DNA of 64,000 bases from NCBI GenBank assembly GCA_947166135.1, contig CAMVDB010000003.1, positions 1 through 64,000 of the forward strand, in the 5' to 3' direction. Both the position numbers and the translations under genes were made by a program. The notes below the pieces were generated by a model. That model was given only the letters and a program-made list of their open reading frames with translations. It searched no databases and was not told where the DNA came from. This document shows positions 19,853 through 29,478 of the stretch, in pieces; within the stretch, counting starts at the first letter, position 1, and each line of letters begins with the position of its first letter. This stretch comes from an uncultured Clostridia bacterium. GTDB taxonomy: Bacteria > Bacillota > Clostridia > Oscillospirales > Acutalibacteraceae.

Positions 19853-21481
19853 ATGGTACAATGTCCGTCCTGCGGCGGCGGGCTGCGATTCGATATCGCG
19901 ACCCAGCGCATGCAGTGTGATTACTGCGGCAGTCAGTATGACCCCGCGCAAATCGGCGACAGCGTCAGGGATGACGCGAAGTCGGCAAAGACCTACGAGG
20001 GCTATATCTATATATGCCCTTCCTGCGGCGGCGAGCTGATGACGACCGATAAGAACGACGCGGTGGGCTTCTGTCCCTACTGCGGCGGCGCTTCGATGAT
20101 CTTTGACAAGACGCATAAGGAGTGGATCCCCGAGAGTGTCATCCCCTTCAAGATCACGAAGGAGCAGTGTAAGGAAGCCTATGTCAAAGAGGTCAGAAAG
20201 CACATTTTCGTGTCGAAGAAATACCGCGACCCGCAGCTGATCGACAGCTTCCGCGGCATCTATATGCCGTACTGGACGTACGTTGCGGAGCAGAAGGGCG
20301 GCTACGTACTCGAGGCGAAATCGCATGAGAAGCGCGTCAGCTTCAACACCTACGAGACGGATATCTTCGAGGTCACGGGTCAGATGGATCTGACCGTCGA
20401 GGGCTATACCCACGACGCCTCCGCCGCCTTTGACGACAGCCTCAGCGAGAGCATCGCGCCCTTTGACGAGCAGGCGAGAACGCCCTTCGCGCCCGGGTAT
20501 CTGAGCGGCTTCTACGCCGAGATCGCGGATGTTAAGCAGAATGAGTTCCGTCACCTCGCGCGCGAGGAGCTCAAGCAGTACAGCATCAACGCGCTGAATA
20601 ACGACCCGAATATCACGCAGGAGCTCAGGCGCCGTAAGCTCAGGCTCGATCCCTCCGAGACGAACGTCCCGATCAATATCAAATCCCACAAGCGCGTTCT
20701 GCGCCCCGTGTGGTTCATGAGCTATCGAAATAATGACAAGATCACCTACGCCGTCGTCAACGGTCAGACGGGCAAGGTCAGCGCCGATCTGCCCCTGAGC
20801 CCCGCGCGTATCCTGATCGCGGCGCTTCTCTTCGCGGGTATCATCTTCGGTATCCTCATGGTGGGGATGAGCAATCTCCCGTCCATCAAAGGCGCTCCCA
20901 CCCTCGGTATCGGCATCGGTCTGATGCTGATGGGACTGTTCTATACCCGCAAGTCGCTGTGCTGTTCGATGGAGAGCTACCTGCTCTATCCCGATCTTAA
21001 GCCTGCCCGATTCCTCCAACCGTCCGAGATCATCCCCTTCCTCTGTATGGTGGCGGGTATGACGATGATCGCGATCGACGGCTCCTACAGCGGCGCCCAT
21101 CGTGCGTTCGGTATGATGCTCGCGCTGATCTCGTTCTTCATCCTGACGGTGAAATATATGAAACTGCATAATCTTTTCAAAAAGACGAAGGACAGGATCA
21201 AAAAATCGCCCGATATGTTCCGTATGGGGACGGCTGCCGAGGCGATGAAGCTGATCCATGACGAGCGCTGGCTGCGTATCGTCTGCTATGTATCGGTTTT
21301 GATCGCCGTTATGCTGGCGGTCTCCGACCGTGCGCCGAACTGGGCGATGTACGCGTTCGGCTTTGTTTTGATGTTCGAGCTCTTCGGCATCGTGCTGTAT
21401 ACCATCCGCTTCCAGCGCGACGTCGCAAAGCGCATGCCGCCTCAGTTCAATAAGAAGGGAGCGCTGTATGATGAACAATAA
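19853..21481 (+). CDS. Zinc-ribbon multi-pass membrane protein
   Basis: CPSCGG...CDYCGS, CPSCGG...CPYCGG pairs; several C-terminal TM segments. Confidence 0.75.
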   Translation: MVQCPSCGGGLRFDIATQRMQCDYCGSQYDPAQIGDSVRDDAKSAKTYEGYIYICPSCGGELMTTDKNDAVGFCPYCGGASMIFDKTHKEWIPESVIPFKITKEQCKEAYVKEVRKHIFVSKKYRDPQLIDSFRGIYMPYWTYVAEQKGGYVLEAKSHEKRVSFNTYETDIFEVTGQMDLTVEGYTHDASAAFDDSLSESIAPFDEQARTPFAPGYLSGFYAEIADVKQNEFRHLAREELKQYSINALNNDPNITQELRRRKLRLDPSETNVPINIKSHKRVLRPVWFMSYRNNDKITYAVVNGQTGKVSADLPLSPARILIAALLFAGIIFGILMVGMSNLPSIKGAPTLGIGIGLMLMGLFYTRKSLCCSMESYLLYPDLKPARFLQPSEIIPFLCMVAGMTMIAIDGSYSGAHRAFGMMLALISFFILTVKYMKLHNLFKKTKDRIKKSPDMFRMGTAAEAMKLIHDERWLRIVCYVSVLIAVMLAVSDRAPNWAMYAFGFVLMFELFGIVLYTIRFQRDVAKRMPPQFNKKGALYDEQ

Positions 21482-22292
21482 AGTCAGACGAATCCTCGCG
21501 CTCCTGACGGCTGCGGTGCTGATTGCGGCGATCTCCGCCGTTTCCGCATCCGCCGCCGATAATACCCCTTATACTGACCCCGAGACCGATTTCCGCGTCG
21601 TTATCATCGACGAGCTCGATCTGCTGACCGACGAGGAGGAGACCAAGCTCGTACAGGATATGCGCCCGATCACGCGTTTCGGCAACGTCGCCTTCTGGAC
21701 GACCGAGGAAACGACCTATAACGAGATCGACCAGGCGCGCTTGAAGCGCAAAGAGCTCTTTGAGTATGAGAGCGCGACGATCTTCGCGATCAATATGGAT
21801 ATCCGCAAGCTGACCGTTCAGTCCTACGGTACGATCTACGATTCCGTCAGCGATTCTCTGGCACGTTCCATCACCTCGAATGCCAGCAGTCATGCTTCCA
21901 AGGGCGATTATTACGCCTGTGCGTCCGAGATCTACAGTCAGATCAACCGTGTGCTGGAGGGCGATCATATCCCCGAGCCGATGAAGATCAGCAGCTACGT
22001 CATCATCTCCGTGATGGCGGGTCTGGTGTTCGCAATCCTTATTGCACTCGGTACACGCAGTCAGGGCAGCAAAAAGCAGGGCGTTCCTTCGATTGCGCCG
22101 ATGGGCGTCGGTACGCTGACGGGCAATCAGCTGAATATCACCTTCGTGCGTAAGAAGACCCGCGTCGTTCAGCACTCCTCGTGCAGCAGCGGCGGCTGCA
22201 GCTCGGGCAGCTCCTGCGGTGGCGGCGGCTGCAGCTCAGGCAGCTCCTGCGGAGGCGGCGGCTGCGGCGGTGGCGGCAGCTCGTCGTTCTGA
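21468..22292 (+). CDS. TPM-domain (YgcG-like) membrane protein with six-Cys Gly/Ser-rich C-terminal tail
   Basis: Signal peptide, TPM-like VVIIDELDLLTDEEETKL, TM YVIISVMAGLVFAILIAL; tail HSSCSSGGCSSGSSCGGGGCSSGSSCGGGGCGGGGSSSF. Confidence 0.8.
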   Translation: MMNNKVRRILALLTAAVLIAAISAVSASAADNTPYTDPETDFRVVIIDELDLLTDEEETKLVQDMRPITRFGNVAFWTTEETTYNEIDQARLKRKELFEYESATIFAINMDIRKLTVQSYGTIYDSVSDSLARSITSNASSHASKGDYYACASEIYSQINRVLEGDHIPEPMKISSYVIISVMAGLVFAILIALGTRSQGSKKQGVPSIAPMGVGTLTGNQLNITFVRKKTRVVQHSSCSSGGCSSGSSCGGGGCSSGSSCGGGGCGGGGSSSF

Positions 22293-23278
22293 TGGCTGAT
22301 ACATCATACGAGGGCTTCTTCACCCTCCAGTGGCATATCACGCATCGCTGTAACCTGCGGTGTACCCACTGTTATCAGGACGATTATTCCGCTTTTGAGA
22401 ATCGTACTTCACTCGTCAAGATCCTCGATCAGTATGAGAAGCTGTTGAAGGCGTATCGTTTCAAGGGTCATATCAATATCACCGGCGGCGAGCCGTTTCT
22501 CCATCCCGATCTGTTTTGGCTGCTCGAAGAAGCGGGAAAGCGCGGGATCACTACCGCGGTACTTACGAACGGCACCGTGATCGGCTTGCGTGAGGCGAAG
22601 CGCCTGCGCGCCTGCGGGGTCGACTATGTTCAGGTCAGTCTCGACGGTACCGAGCAGGTGCATGACGCGATCCGAGGGAGAGGGAGCTTTCAGCGGGCAG
22701 TCAAGGGTATCTTTGCCCTTCGCTCTCAGGGTATCTTCACCAGTGTTTCCTTTACCGCTCAGCGGGAGAATCTGAAGGAACTGCCGAAGCTTGCCCGCTA
22801 CTGCGACGAGATCGGCGCGAACAAGCTCTGGTATGACAGGGTGATCATACCCGCCGACGAGGATGTACGTCACCTGTCCCTGACGACGGATGATTTCATC
22901 AAGCTCAGCCGAAAGGCGGCGCGGCTTAACCGCCGCTACCGCGTAACGTGTCAGCGTGCTTTACAGTTCATTCCGTGTAAGAATAAGCAGATCTACCGCT
23001 GCACGGCGGGAGAGAGCCTTTTGACGATTCTCGCCGACGGTTCCGTGATGGCGTGTCGCCGACTGCCGATCACCGTCGGCAGCGTGCATGACTCCGATCT
23101 GTTGACGATCTACAACACGAGTCCCGAACTGATCGCGATCCGAAGCGCGGGACTCCCGGAGGGCTGTAAGGGCTGTGATTACGCCGAGTTGTGCGGCGGC
23201 GGCGCCCGCTGTGTGACGTATGCCCGTACGGGGCGCTATGATCTGCCCGATCCCGATTGTATACTTGCACAAAAATAA
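22292..23278 (+). CDS. Radical SAM/SPASM domain protein
   Basis: THRCNLRCTHCYQ (CxxxCxxC), NITGGEPFLHPDLF; SPASM-type Cys set CTAGES...CRRLPITVG...CKGCDYAELCGGGARC...DC; TGATG overlap with upstream stop. Confidence 0.88.
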   Translation: MADTSYEGFFTLQWHITHRCNLRCTHCYQDDYSAFENRTSLVKILDQYEKLLKAYRFKGHINITGGEPFLHPDLFWLLEEAGKRGITTAVLTNGTVIGLREAKRLRACGVDYVQVSLDGTEQVHDAIRGRGSFQRAVKGIFALRSQGIFTSVSFTAQRENLKELPKLARYCDEIGANKLWYDRVIIPADEDVRHLSLTTDDFIKLSRKAARLNRRYRVTCQRALQFIPCKNKQIYRCTAGESLLTILADGSVMACRRLPITVGSVHDSDLLTIYNTSPELIAIRSAGLPEGCKGCDYAELCGGGARCVTYARTGRYDLPDPDCILAQK

Positions 23279-23411
23279 GTCTTTGATGCGTGGATATTCT
23301 TTTATAGAATTATCTTTTGAAGTTATTGACAAAGTCGCTTTTTGTCATATAATTGTATTTGATGACAAATCAGAATAAATACGGATTGATTCGGTAAAGG
23401 TGGTTCATGGG

Positions 23412-24512
23412 ATGAGACGTATTATTTCGAGTATTTTAGCGTTGGCAATGGTACTGATCACGGCGCTGTCGCTTACGGCATGCGCTAAGGATATGACGGT
23501 CACGATCACGGACAGCACTGCGGTCTATACCGTGATCGGCAAGGATAACATGAACGTTCAGCAGTTCATCGATATGGCTCAGATTAAGCTGAACCCTCAG
23601 GATGTCGTGACGCCCTCGCTTGAAACCGTTTTCAAGGAGAATGAAGATCACGCGATCACGATCCAGCGCATGGTGCGCGTCAAGGTCACCGACGGCACGA
23701 GCCCCAAGGATGTTGACGTCGCTCTCGGCGGCACGGTCGCCGACGCGATCGCCAAGGCGGGCTTTGACGCCGCGCACTATGTCCCCGATGTGGACGCTTC
23801 TACGCCGCTGACCGACGGCATGACCATCACCCTGACCGAGGCGCAGGCTGACGGCTTTGTGACCGACGCGACCGGCAGACATTATTACAAGGGCGGCGTG
23901 ATGCAGACGAGCACTGTCGTCGGCGATGAGACCGAGGGTTATTTCTATGTCAATGAACAGGGCGTTGTCGACGAAGGCTACGTCGACGGCGTGAACGTTG
24001 ACGGCGTTGACTGGATTGTTATCAACGGTAAAGCGACACAGGTATTGACCGATTCCGACGGAGCGCTCCTTGCGGCTGCGAAGGACATCGCGAAGTGTAC
24101 CAACTCCTCGATGACGAAGGATGAGAAGCTCAAAGCGGCTTTTGACTATATTCGCCAGAATTACCTCGAGGGCGTTCTGCATGATCCGCCCTACCGTGAG
24201 GCTGACTGGCCCGTCGTCTGCGCGAACGACCTGTTCGTCTACGGCAAGGGCGACTGCTTCAGCTACGGCGCGGCGTTCGCCTACATGTGCAGGGCGATCG
24301 GGTGCACCGACGTATACGCCTGCAACAGCGGCGGTCACGGCTGGGCTGAGGCTGAGGGTAAGGTGTATGATCCCGAGTGGAGCATGCACAGCGACAAGTA
24401 CAGCTACTTCGCTGTCGGTCCCGATGATGAGGTCGACGTCGCTTACTTCACGACCGTCAACGACGCTGAGTGGAAGCACAAGGCGATCGAGCTGAACCAG
24501 CAGTTTCAATAA
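23412..24512 (+). CDS. Transglutaminase-like domain lipoprotein
   Basis: Lipobox ALSLTACAK; C-terminal GDCFSYGAAFAYMCRAIG...GGHGWAE...VYDPEW (Cys/His/Asp order). Confidence 0.72.
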   Translation: MRRIISSILALAMVLITALSLTACAKDMTVTITDSTAVYTVIGKDNMNVQQFIDMAQIKLNPQDVVTPSLETVFKENEDHAITIQRMVRVKVTDGTSPKDVDVALGGTVADAIAKAGFDAAHYVPDVDASTPLTDGMTITLTEAQADGFVTDATGRHYYKGGVMQTSTVVGDETEGYFYVNEQGVVDEGYVDGVNVDGVDWIVINGKATQVLTDSDGALLAAAKDIAKCTNSSMTKDEKLKAAFDYIRQNYLEGVLHDPPYREADWPVVCANDLFVYGKGDCFSYGAAFAYMCRAIGCTDVYACNSGGHGWAEAEGKVYDPEWSMHSDKYSYFAVGPDDEVDVAYFTTVNDAEWKHKAIELNQQFQ

Positions 24513-24532
24513 GTAGAATCAAATAAAAGATA

Positions 24533-24568
24533 ACCGGAGCATTCGCGCTGAATGCTCCGGTTTTTTTC
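24533..24568 (+). terminator. Rho-independent terminator
   Basis: accggagcattcgcgctgaatgctccggttttttt. Confidence 0.85.
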
Positions 24569-24578
24569 AGGTATTTGT

Positions 24579-25724
24579 TTATTTCTTCGGAAGATAATCT
24601 CTGAGCTTTTCGATCAGCTCACAGTCCTCTGAAAGCTCGATCGTCTCGCCCTTCTCGATGAGGCTTTTGCTGTAGTCGGCATACGCCTGATAGTAACGCT
24701 GACATTCGTTCCATTCGTTTTTAACATTGTCGGATTTCTCGTGCGAAGAGAGCCCGTAGCGCGTTTTGAGCACGTCCGTCAGGTAGGCGGTGAACTTCTG
24801 CTGTCCGTTGACGTTCAGATGGTCGAGGTTGTAGAAGTCCGTCGTTTCATCCAGCCCCGTCTCGGCGATATCCCGCTCGAGATTCAGGTAATCAAAGCCG
24901 TATTCCTTCACGATATCGCCCACGGTGTTGCCGCGCTCGAAACGCGAGTAGGTACGTTTAACGACGATATGGGGGAAGCGGGCGAATACGACGTTTTTCA
25001 GGCCTTGTGAGCGGCAGTATTCGAGCAGATCGCGCAGACCCTTCTCCTCGAGCTCTGTCAGCGGCGCCTTGCTGTCGGCAAGCTGCGGGAGCGAGCTGTT
25101 CATCGAGCGCTGCGTGCTGCGGAAGACGCCGGTTTCGTTGAGGATGCCTTTGAGGTAGTTGTAGCCGCGGCGCTTGTTCTGCCAGATCGTCTTGCGGTAC
25201 TTTTGATCAGCCGCGAGATCGCTCCACACGCCGTGATACTTCATGATGGGGAAGAGGTACTCGGCGTGATTCTCGTGGATGTTGCGGGCGATCCACTCCA
25301 GCTTGATGTGGTCAGACGGAACATTATCGGCGTAGTTGCGGAGGTTCGCCTCCTTGGTGACCTCCTCCTCGTCGCCGTAGACAGCGCCGTTGAGCTCAAT
25401 GACGATCAGCGGATCCTTCTGACGGCTGAGGACATTTTTCAGCTGGCTCTGATAGTTGAGGATGGAGTTCGCCTGCGTCGCGAAGAGGTAACTGCTGATC
25501 CCGTCGCGCGCGTAAGCGTAGCCCGGCGCAAAGTCCGAGTAGACCTCGCTCGCACCGATGATCACCAGATCCAGCGAGTCCTTATCCTCTTCATAAAAAC
25601 CCTTGAGTCGCTCGCGGTTGTGATCGGCGCGACAGAGGACATATTCCTGCAGTACGCCGACGCATAGCGCCAGCGCCAGCAGGAAGCACGATATTTTGAT
25701 AACACGCGGTAAATACCGTTTCAT
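24579..25724 (-). CDS. Membrane-anchored SGNH-like protein
   Basis: N-terminal TM, LVIIGASEVYSDFAPGYAY block I-like, YNLDHLNVNGQQKF. Confidence 0.55.
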   Translation of the reverse strand: MKRYLPRVIKISCFLLALALCVGVLQEYVLCRADHNRERLKGFYEEDKDSLDLVIIGASEVYSDFAPGYAYARDGISSYLFATQANSILNYQSQLKNVLSRQKDPLIVIELNGAVYGDEEEVTKEANLRNYADNVPSDHIKLEWIARNIHENHAEYLFPIMKYHGVWSDLAADQKYRKTIWQNKRRGYNYLKGILNETGVFRSTQRSMNSSLPQLADSKAPLTELEEKGLRDLLEYCRSQGLKNVVFARFPHIVVKRTYSRFERGNTVGDIVKEYGFDYLNLERDIAETGLDETTDFYNLDHLNVNGQQKFTAYLTDVLKTRYGLSSHEKSDNVKNEWNECQRYYQAYADYSKSLIEKGETIELSEDCELIEKLRDYLPKK

Positions 25725-25738
25725 AGATCTTTCCTCAA

Positions 25739-25787
25739 AAAAGCGGCAGGGCGTGAAGCGGGATTCGTTTCACGCCGCTGCCGATAC
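25739..25787 (-). terminator. Terminator on minus strand, downstream of the 25795-26388 gene
   Basis: Long inverted repeat agcggcagggcgtgaa ... ttcacgccgctgccg; T-run on minus strand. Confidence 0.65.
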
Positions 25788-25794
25788 ACAGTGA

Positions 25795-26388
25795 TTATAC
25801 GTCGTAGTAATAGTCGATTTCCTTAACGGTGTCGTTCTCGATGAAGAACTGCAGCGACTTGCCTTCTCCCGCCTCGTAAGCGTAGTACATACCGACGGTG
25901 CGGTAGCCGTCGCCGTATGCTTCTGTGACCTTAGAGAGCGGATCGCCGACCTGGATACCCTTCGCGGTGGGGATGCCTTCGCCGGAGATGACGACCTCGA
26001 GAATACGGTCAACGCCGTCCTTGGGATAGGTGCCTACGCTGAAGCCGTTATACTCGTATGTCTTGTCGTCGCCTTCGCCGCCGTGGCAGCTCAGCTGAGA
26101 GCTGGTGTTGACGGGATCGCCCAGAGCGCCGATGACCGGCTCAGCCTCGTCGTTGAGGACTACGGAAACGCCGTTGTACATGAAGATGGTGTCCGCGGGA
26201 ACGATGGAAGAGGTCCCTGCGGCAGCGGCCTCGGTAGCGGCCTCGGTTGCGGCAGGAGCCGCCTCGGTAGCAGCGGTCGTAGCGGTCTGAGCCTCGGTAG
26301 CGGTTTTGTTTCCGCCGCAGGCAGCGAGCGTGAATACAAGCGCCAGGGTCAACATTACAGCAAGCATGATGGTTAATGTCTTTTTCAT
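25795..26388 (-). CDS. Lipoprotein with Ala/Thr/Glu-rich linker
   Basis: MKKTLTIMLAVMLTLALVFTLAACGGNK lipobox; low-complexity ATEAATEAA segment. Confidence 0.7.
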   Translation of the reverse strand: MKKTLTIMLAVMLTLALVFTLAACGGNKTATEAQTATTAATEAAPAATEAATEAAAAGTSSIVPADTIFMYNGVSVVLNDEAEPVIGALGDPVNTSSQLSCHGGEGDDKTYEYNGFSVGTYPKDGVDRILEVVISGEGIPTAKGIQVGDPLSKVTEAYGDGYRTVGMYYAYEAGEGKSLQFFIENDTVKEIDYYYDV

Positions 26389-26534
26389 TTTGGTTTCCTC
26401 CTTGAGAATTATCCTAGACCATTATATTTTACTCTATTTCTGACAAAATAGCAAGTGCTTCGACACAAAGTTTCACACATTGACGCAGTAGGGTATCTTT
26501 TGTCCGCCGAGACTTGTTATTACTGCTGAAAAGT

Positions 26535-26566
26535 AAAAGCAGGAATCTGCACAGACTCCTGCTTTT
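26535..26566. terminator. Terminator
   Basis: aaaagcaggaatctgcacagactcctgctttt. Confidence 0.75.
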
Positions 26567-26596
26567 GAATCGGTATATTGACAGAACGGCGATCTG

Positions 26597-29137
26597 TCAC
26601 GACCGGGCGAGGCTGCTCAGGATGACGATGTAGTTCATCACATCGGTATCGTCGGGCATGTAGTTGCCGCTGATATTCAGCGGGATCATATCGCCGTGCT
26701 TGTTCTTGATGTTCATCTGTGAGTTAAATGGCTCGGAGGCAGTGATCTTCCTGAGGATATCACGGTATACGGAGGGACCTTCGCGAGAGCTGATGCGCTC
26801 GATAAAGCCCTCGCGGTTCAGTATCTGCTCCAGCTCACGTGCGCCGATGCCGATCGTCTTTTCAAGTCCGTTGAACAGAACCGTGAAGCGGATCTCTCTG
26901 TCGGGCAAGCGCGAGAGGAAGAGCACCGTATCCGTCGAGATATGCGACAGCAGGGACATCTGCTTCTCGAGCGTGCTGAGCTTGGTGATATTTCGCACCG
27001 AACCGTAGAAGATCTTGTTCTCGCCCTCGGCGTGCAGATAGTAGAAGCGCATGTGGAAGGTCGTGAGCGTTCCGTCGGTCTTGTAGAAATGCAAAAGACC
27101 CTTCGAACCGTTCAGCCGATCATGCTCCGCGATATGGAGCAGCTGCAGCATCCGAGGGATATCGCCCTGCGGCATGAAGCGGTGGATACCGTCCAGTCGT
27201 TCTATGAAATCCGGTACGTCGACCGCCTCATAGAATTGCTCGTTATAGCGGATGATATCAACGGTATCGCCGTGCCATGAATACATCGCGCACGGCCCGA
27301 GGATATTGTTGAGCATCGTGTCGCTGTAGATGTTATTGTCAAGCAGCTCACGCAGGCGGAACTGCTGGTTCGCCTTGAAGGAGATACCGGAGGTATCGAT
27401 CATCCCGGGGTCATCGATCAGCTTCTCATACTCCCTGACGGGAAGAGGACGATAGAAATAGTAGCCCTGGATGAAGCCGCAGCCGAGATCGCGCAGGAAC
27501 TCCATCTGTTCCTGCGTTTCAACACCTTCGACGATGATCGGTACACCGATCGTCTTGGTCATATTGGTGACGGATTCGAGGATGCGTATACTTCTCTCCT
27601 CGTCGCCCTCGTCGATATTGAGGAACTGTGCGTCGAGCTTGACGATATCAATGTTTAGACTCTTGAGCATATTCAGTGTCGAATAGCCGCTGCCGAAGTC
27701 GTCCATCAGCACCGTGAAGCCCTTCTCTCTCAGAGAGCGGACAGTGCTCCTGACGAGCGCGGTGTTGGTGATATAGGAGGTCTCGGTGATCTCGATCTTG
27801 ATCATGCGACGGTCGAGATCGTATTTCTCCGCGAGCCGTTCGAAAACGGCGGGGAGATCGGTATGCTGGATATCCGCGACGGAAACGTTGACGGATACGG
27901 GCAGCGGGGTATGACCGCTGTCGATCCAATCGTGCTGCCAGCGGCAGACCTCCTCCCAGATATACAGGTCGAGATCGCTGATCAGACCGCGCTTCTCGAG
28001 GATGGGGATAAAGACGTCAGGAGGTACGAGCGTACCGTCGGACTTGATCCATCGCGCTAGCGCTTCGGCTCCGACGATCCTGCCGTCTGACGCGCGGCAC
28101 TGGGGCTGCAGGTAAAAGACGACCTCATGACGCCTGAGCGCCTGTAAAAAGTCGCTGAGTATGCGGTACTCTTCATTGGTGCGCGAGTACATGCTCTTCT
28201 CGAACACACGGATACGGCTGTGGTAGCTTTCCTTCGCGACCTGAGAGGCGAGGAACGCACGGTCGAGCAGATCCATCAGCTTACAATCTCCTTCGACCTT
28301 ACAGATACCGAACGCGGGCATGAAGCCGATGCTGCTGCCGCGCGAGCCGATCAGCGAGGCGATATCCTCGAACAGGTGCCCGATGAGCTCCATGTCGTAG
28401 GGGATCATCAGGCAGAAGTCATCCTGACCGAAATAGCCTGCCGTGCCGCCGGTCTGTTCACTGACCTGAAGCATCGCGGCGCCCATCTGTACCATCAGCA
28501 GATCGCCTTCGTTGTGTCCGTACCACTCGTTGAACAGCTTGAAGTTTTCGATATCGACGGAGACCAGACACCAGTTCTCTCCGCCTTCCTTGAGGCGGCG
28601 GTCAACATCCTTGATGAAGGCGCGCTTCCTCAGCAGACCGGTCATCTCGTTGCGGTTGTGGTCGATATAGATATCGTTCTCCGTCAGTCCCAGCTCGCGG
28701 GATTTGCGATTCTGGCAGTCGAAGACGTACATGCGGAGCGTATGACGACTCAGACCGTATTCTTCGCCCGAGACCAGCACCGCCTCTACCCAGCGCCAAT
28801 CGCCTCTGGAGAGACGGAAGCGGTATTCGTCACAGTATAGTCCGGGTACCTCGGAGCTGTTCAGACGATGTATTATCGTATCGGGGTTCATCAGCTCGAT
28901 GAACCGTTCCCGTTCATCGGGATGGATCAGCTCCTCCGACATAGCGATGAAAATATCCTTATAGGTGCCCTGCAGCATGGGCATGGTGTACTTTTTGGCT
29001 ATATGATAAATGCTTTTGAAAGTGAGAGAATCCAGATCGATCTCGAGCAGTTCATCAAAGGATGAATTATCAAGAAACCGAATGATTGATCCGGGCTGAC
29101 TGACCGATCTCAGCAGCTCGAACAAAGCTGTATTCAT
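26597..29137 (-). CDS. PAS / degenerate GGDEF / EAL domain protein
   Basis: GQDDF replaces GGDEF; EAL motifs AEALARW, DDFGSGYS, IVEGVET intact. Confidence 0.85.
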   Translation of the reverse strand: MNTALFELLRSVSQPGSIIRFLDNSSFDELLEIDLDSLTFKSIYHIAKKYTMPMLQGTYKDIFIAMSEELIHPDERERFIELMNPDTIIHRLNSSEVPGLYCDEYRFRLSRGDWRWVEAVLVSGEEYGLSRHTLRMYVFDCQNRKSRELGLTENDIYIDHNRNEMTGLLRKRAFIKDVDRRLKEGGENWCLVSVDIENFKLFNEWYGHNEGDLLMVQMGAAMLQVSEQTGGTAGYFGQDDFCLMIPYDMELIGHLFEDIASLIGSRGSSIGFMPAFGICKVEGDCKLMDLLDRAFLASQVAKESYHSRIRVFEKSMYSRTNEEYRILSDFLQALRRHEVVFYLQPQCRASDGRIVGAEALARWIKSDGTLVPPDVFIPILEKRGLISDLDLYIWEEVCRWQHDWIDSGHTPLPVSVNVSVADIQHTDLPAVFERLAEKYDLDRRMIKIEITETSYITNTALVRSTVRSLREKGFTVLMDDFGSGYSTLNMLKSLNIDIVKLDAQFLNIDEGDEERSIRILESVTNMTKTIGVPIIVEGVETQEQMEFLRDLGCGFIQGYYFYRPLPVREYEKLIDDPGMIDTSGISFKANQQFRLRELLDNNIYSDTMLNNILGPCAMYSWHGDTVDIIRYNEQFYEAVDVPDFIERLDGIHRFMPQGDIPRMLQLLHIAEHDRLNGSKGLLHFYKTDGTLTTFHMRFYYLHAEGENKIFYGSVRNITKLSTLEKQMSLLSHISTDTVLFLSRLPDREIRFTVLFNGLEKTIGIGARELEQILNREGFIERISSREGPSVYRDILRKITASEPFNSQMNIKNKHGDMIPLNISGNYMPDDTDVMNYIVILSSLARS

Positions 29138-29478
29138 GTCCTTTACCATTCCTTCGTAAGTAATACGCAAGAGGCCAAGCTAATCATAGTATTTTGTGAT
29201 CTTTTTTTCAATATCTCGACGATAAAATCGGAATTGTTTCTATAATTATATGCAGGATTTTATGAAAGCTACACAACGGACGATGTGTGTATGATGTCCG
29301 GCGAGAATATTCCTCCGTATCCTGCTTTCGTTTATCGAGTATCATTCGGAAGAATTACAAAAAATGCACAATAATTCCGTAAAAATAATTGTAATTTCGG
29401 TCATTTAGTATTATAATAAATTAGATAGTATTTGTATGATACAAACTGTGCAAGTTTTTCGGATTAACGGAGTATGAT

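Noticed and set aside
22181-22291. Upstream extension of the radical SAM ORF (MQQRRLQLGQLLRWRRLQLRQLL...)
   Set aside because: It is the out-of-frame reading of the Cys/Gly/Ser tail of the TPM gene; ATG at 22292 with coupled start is better.
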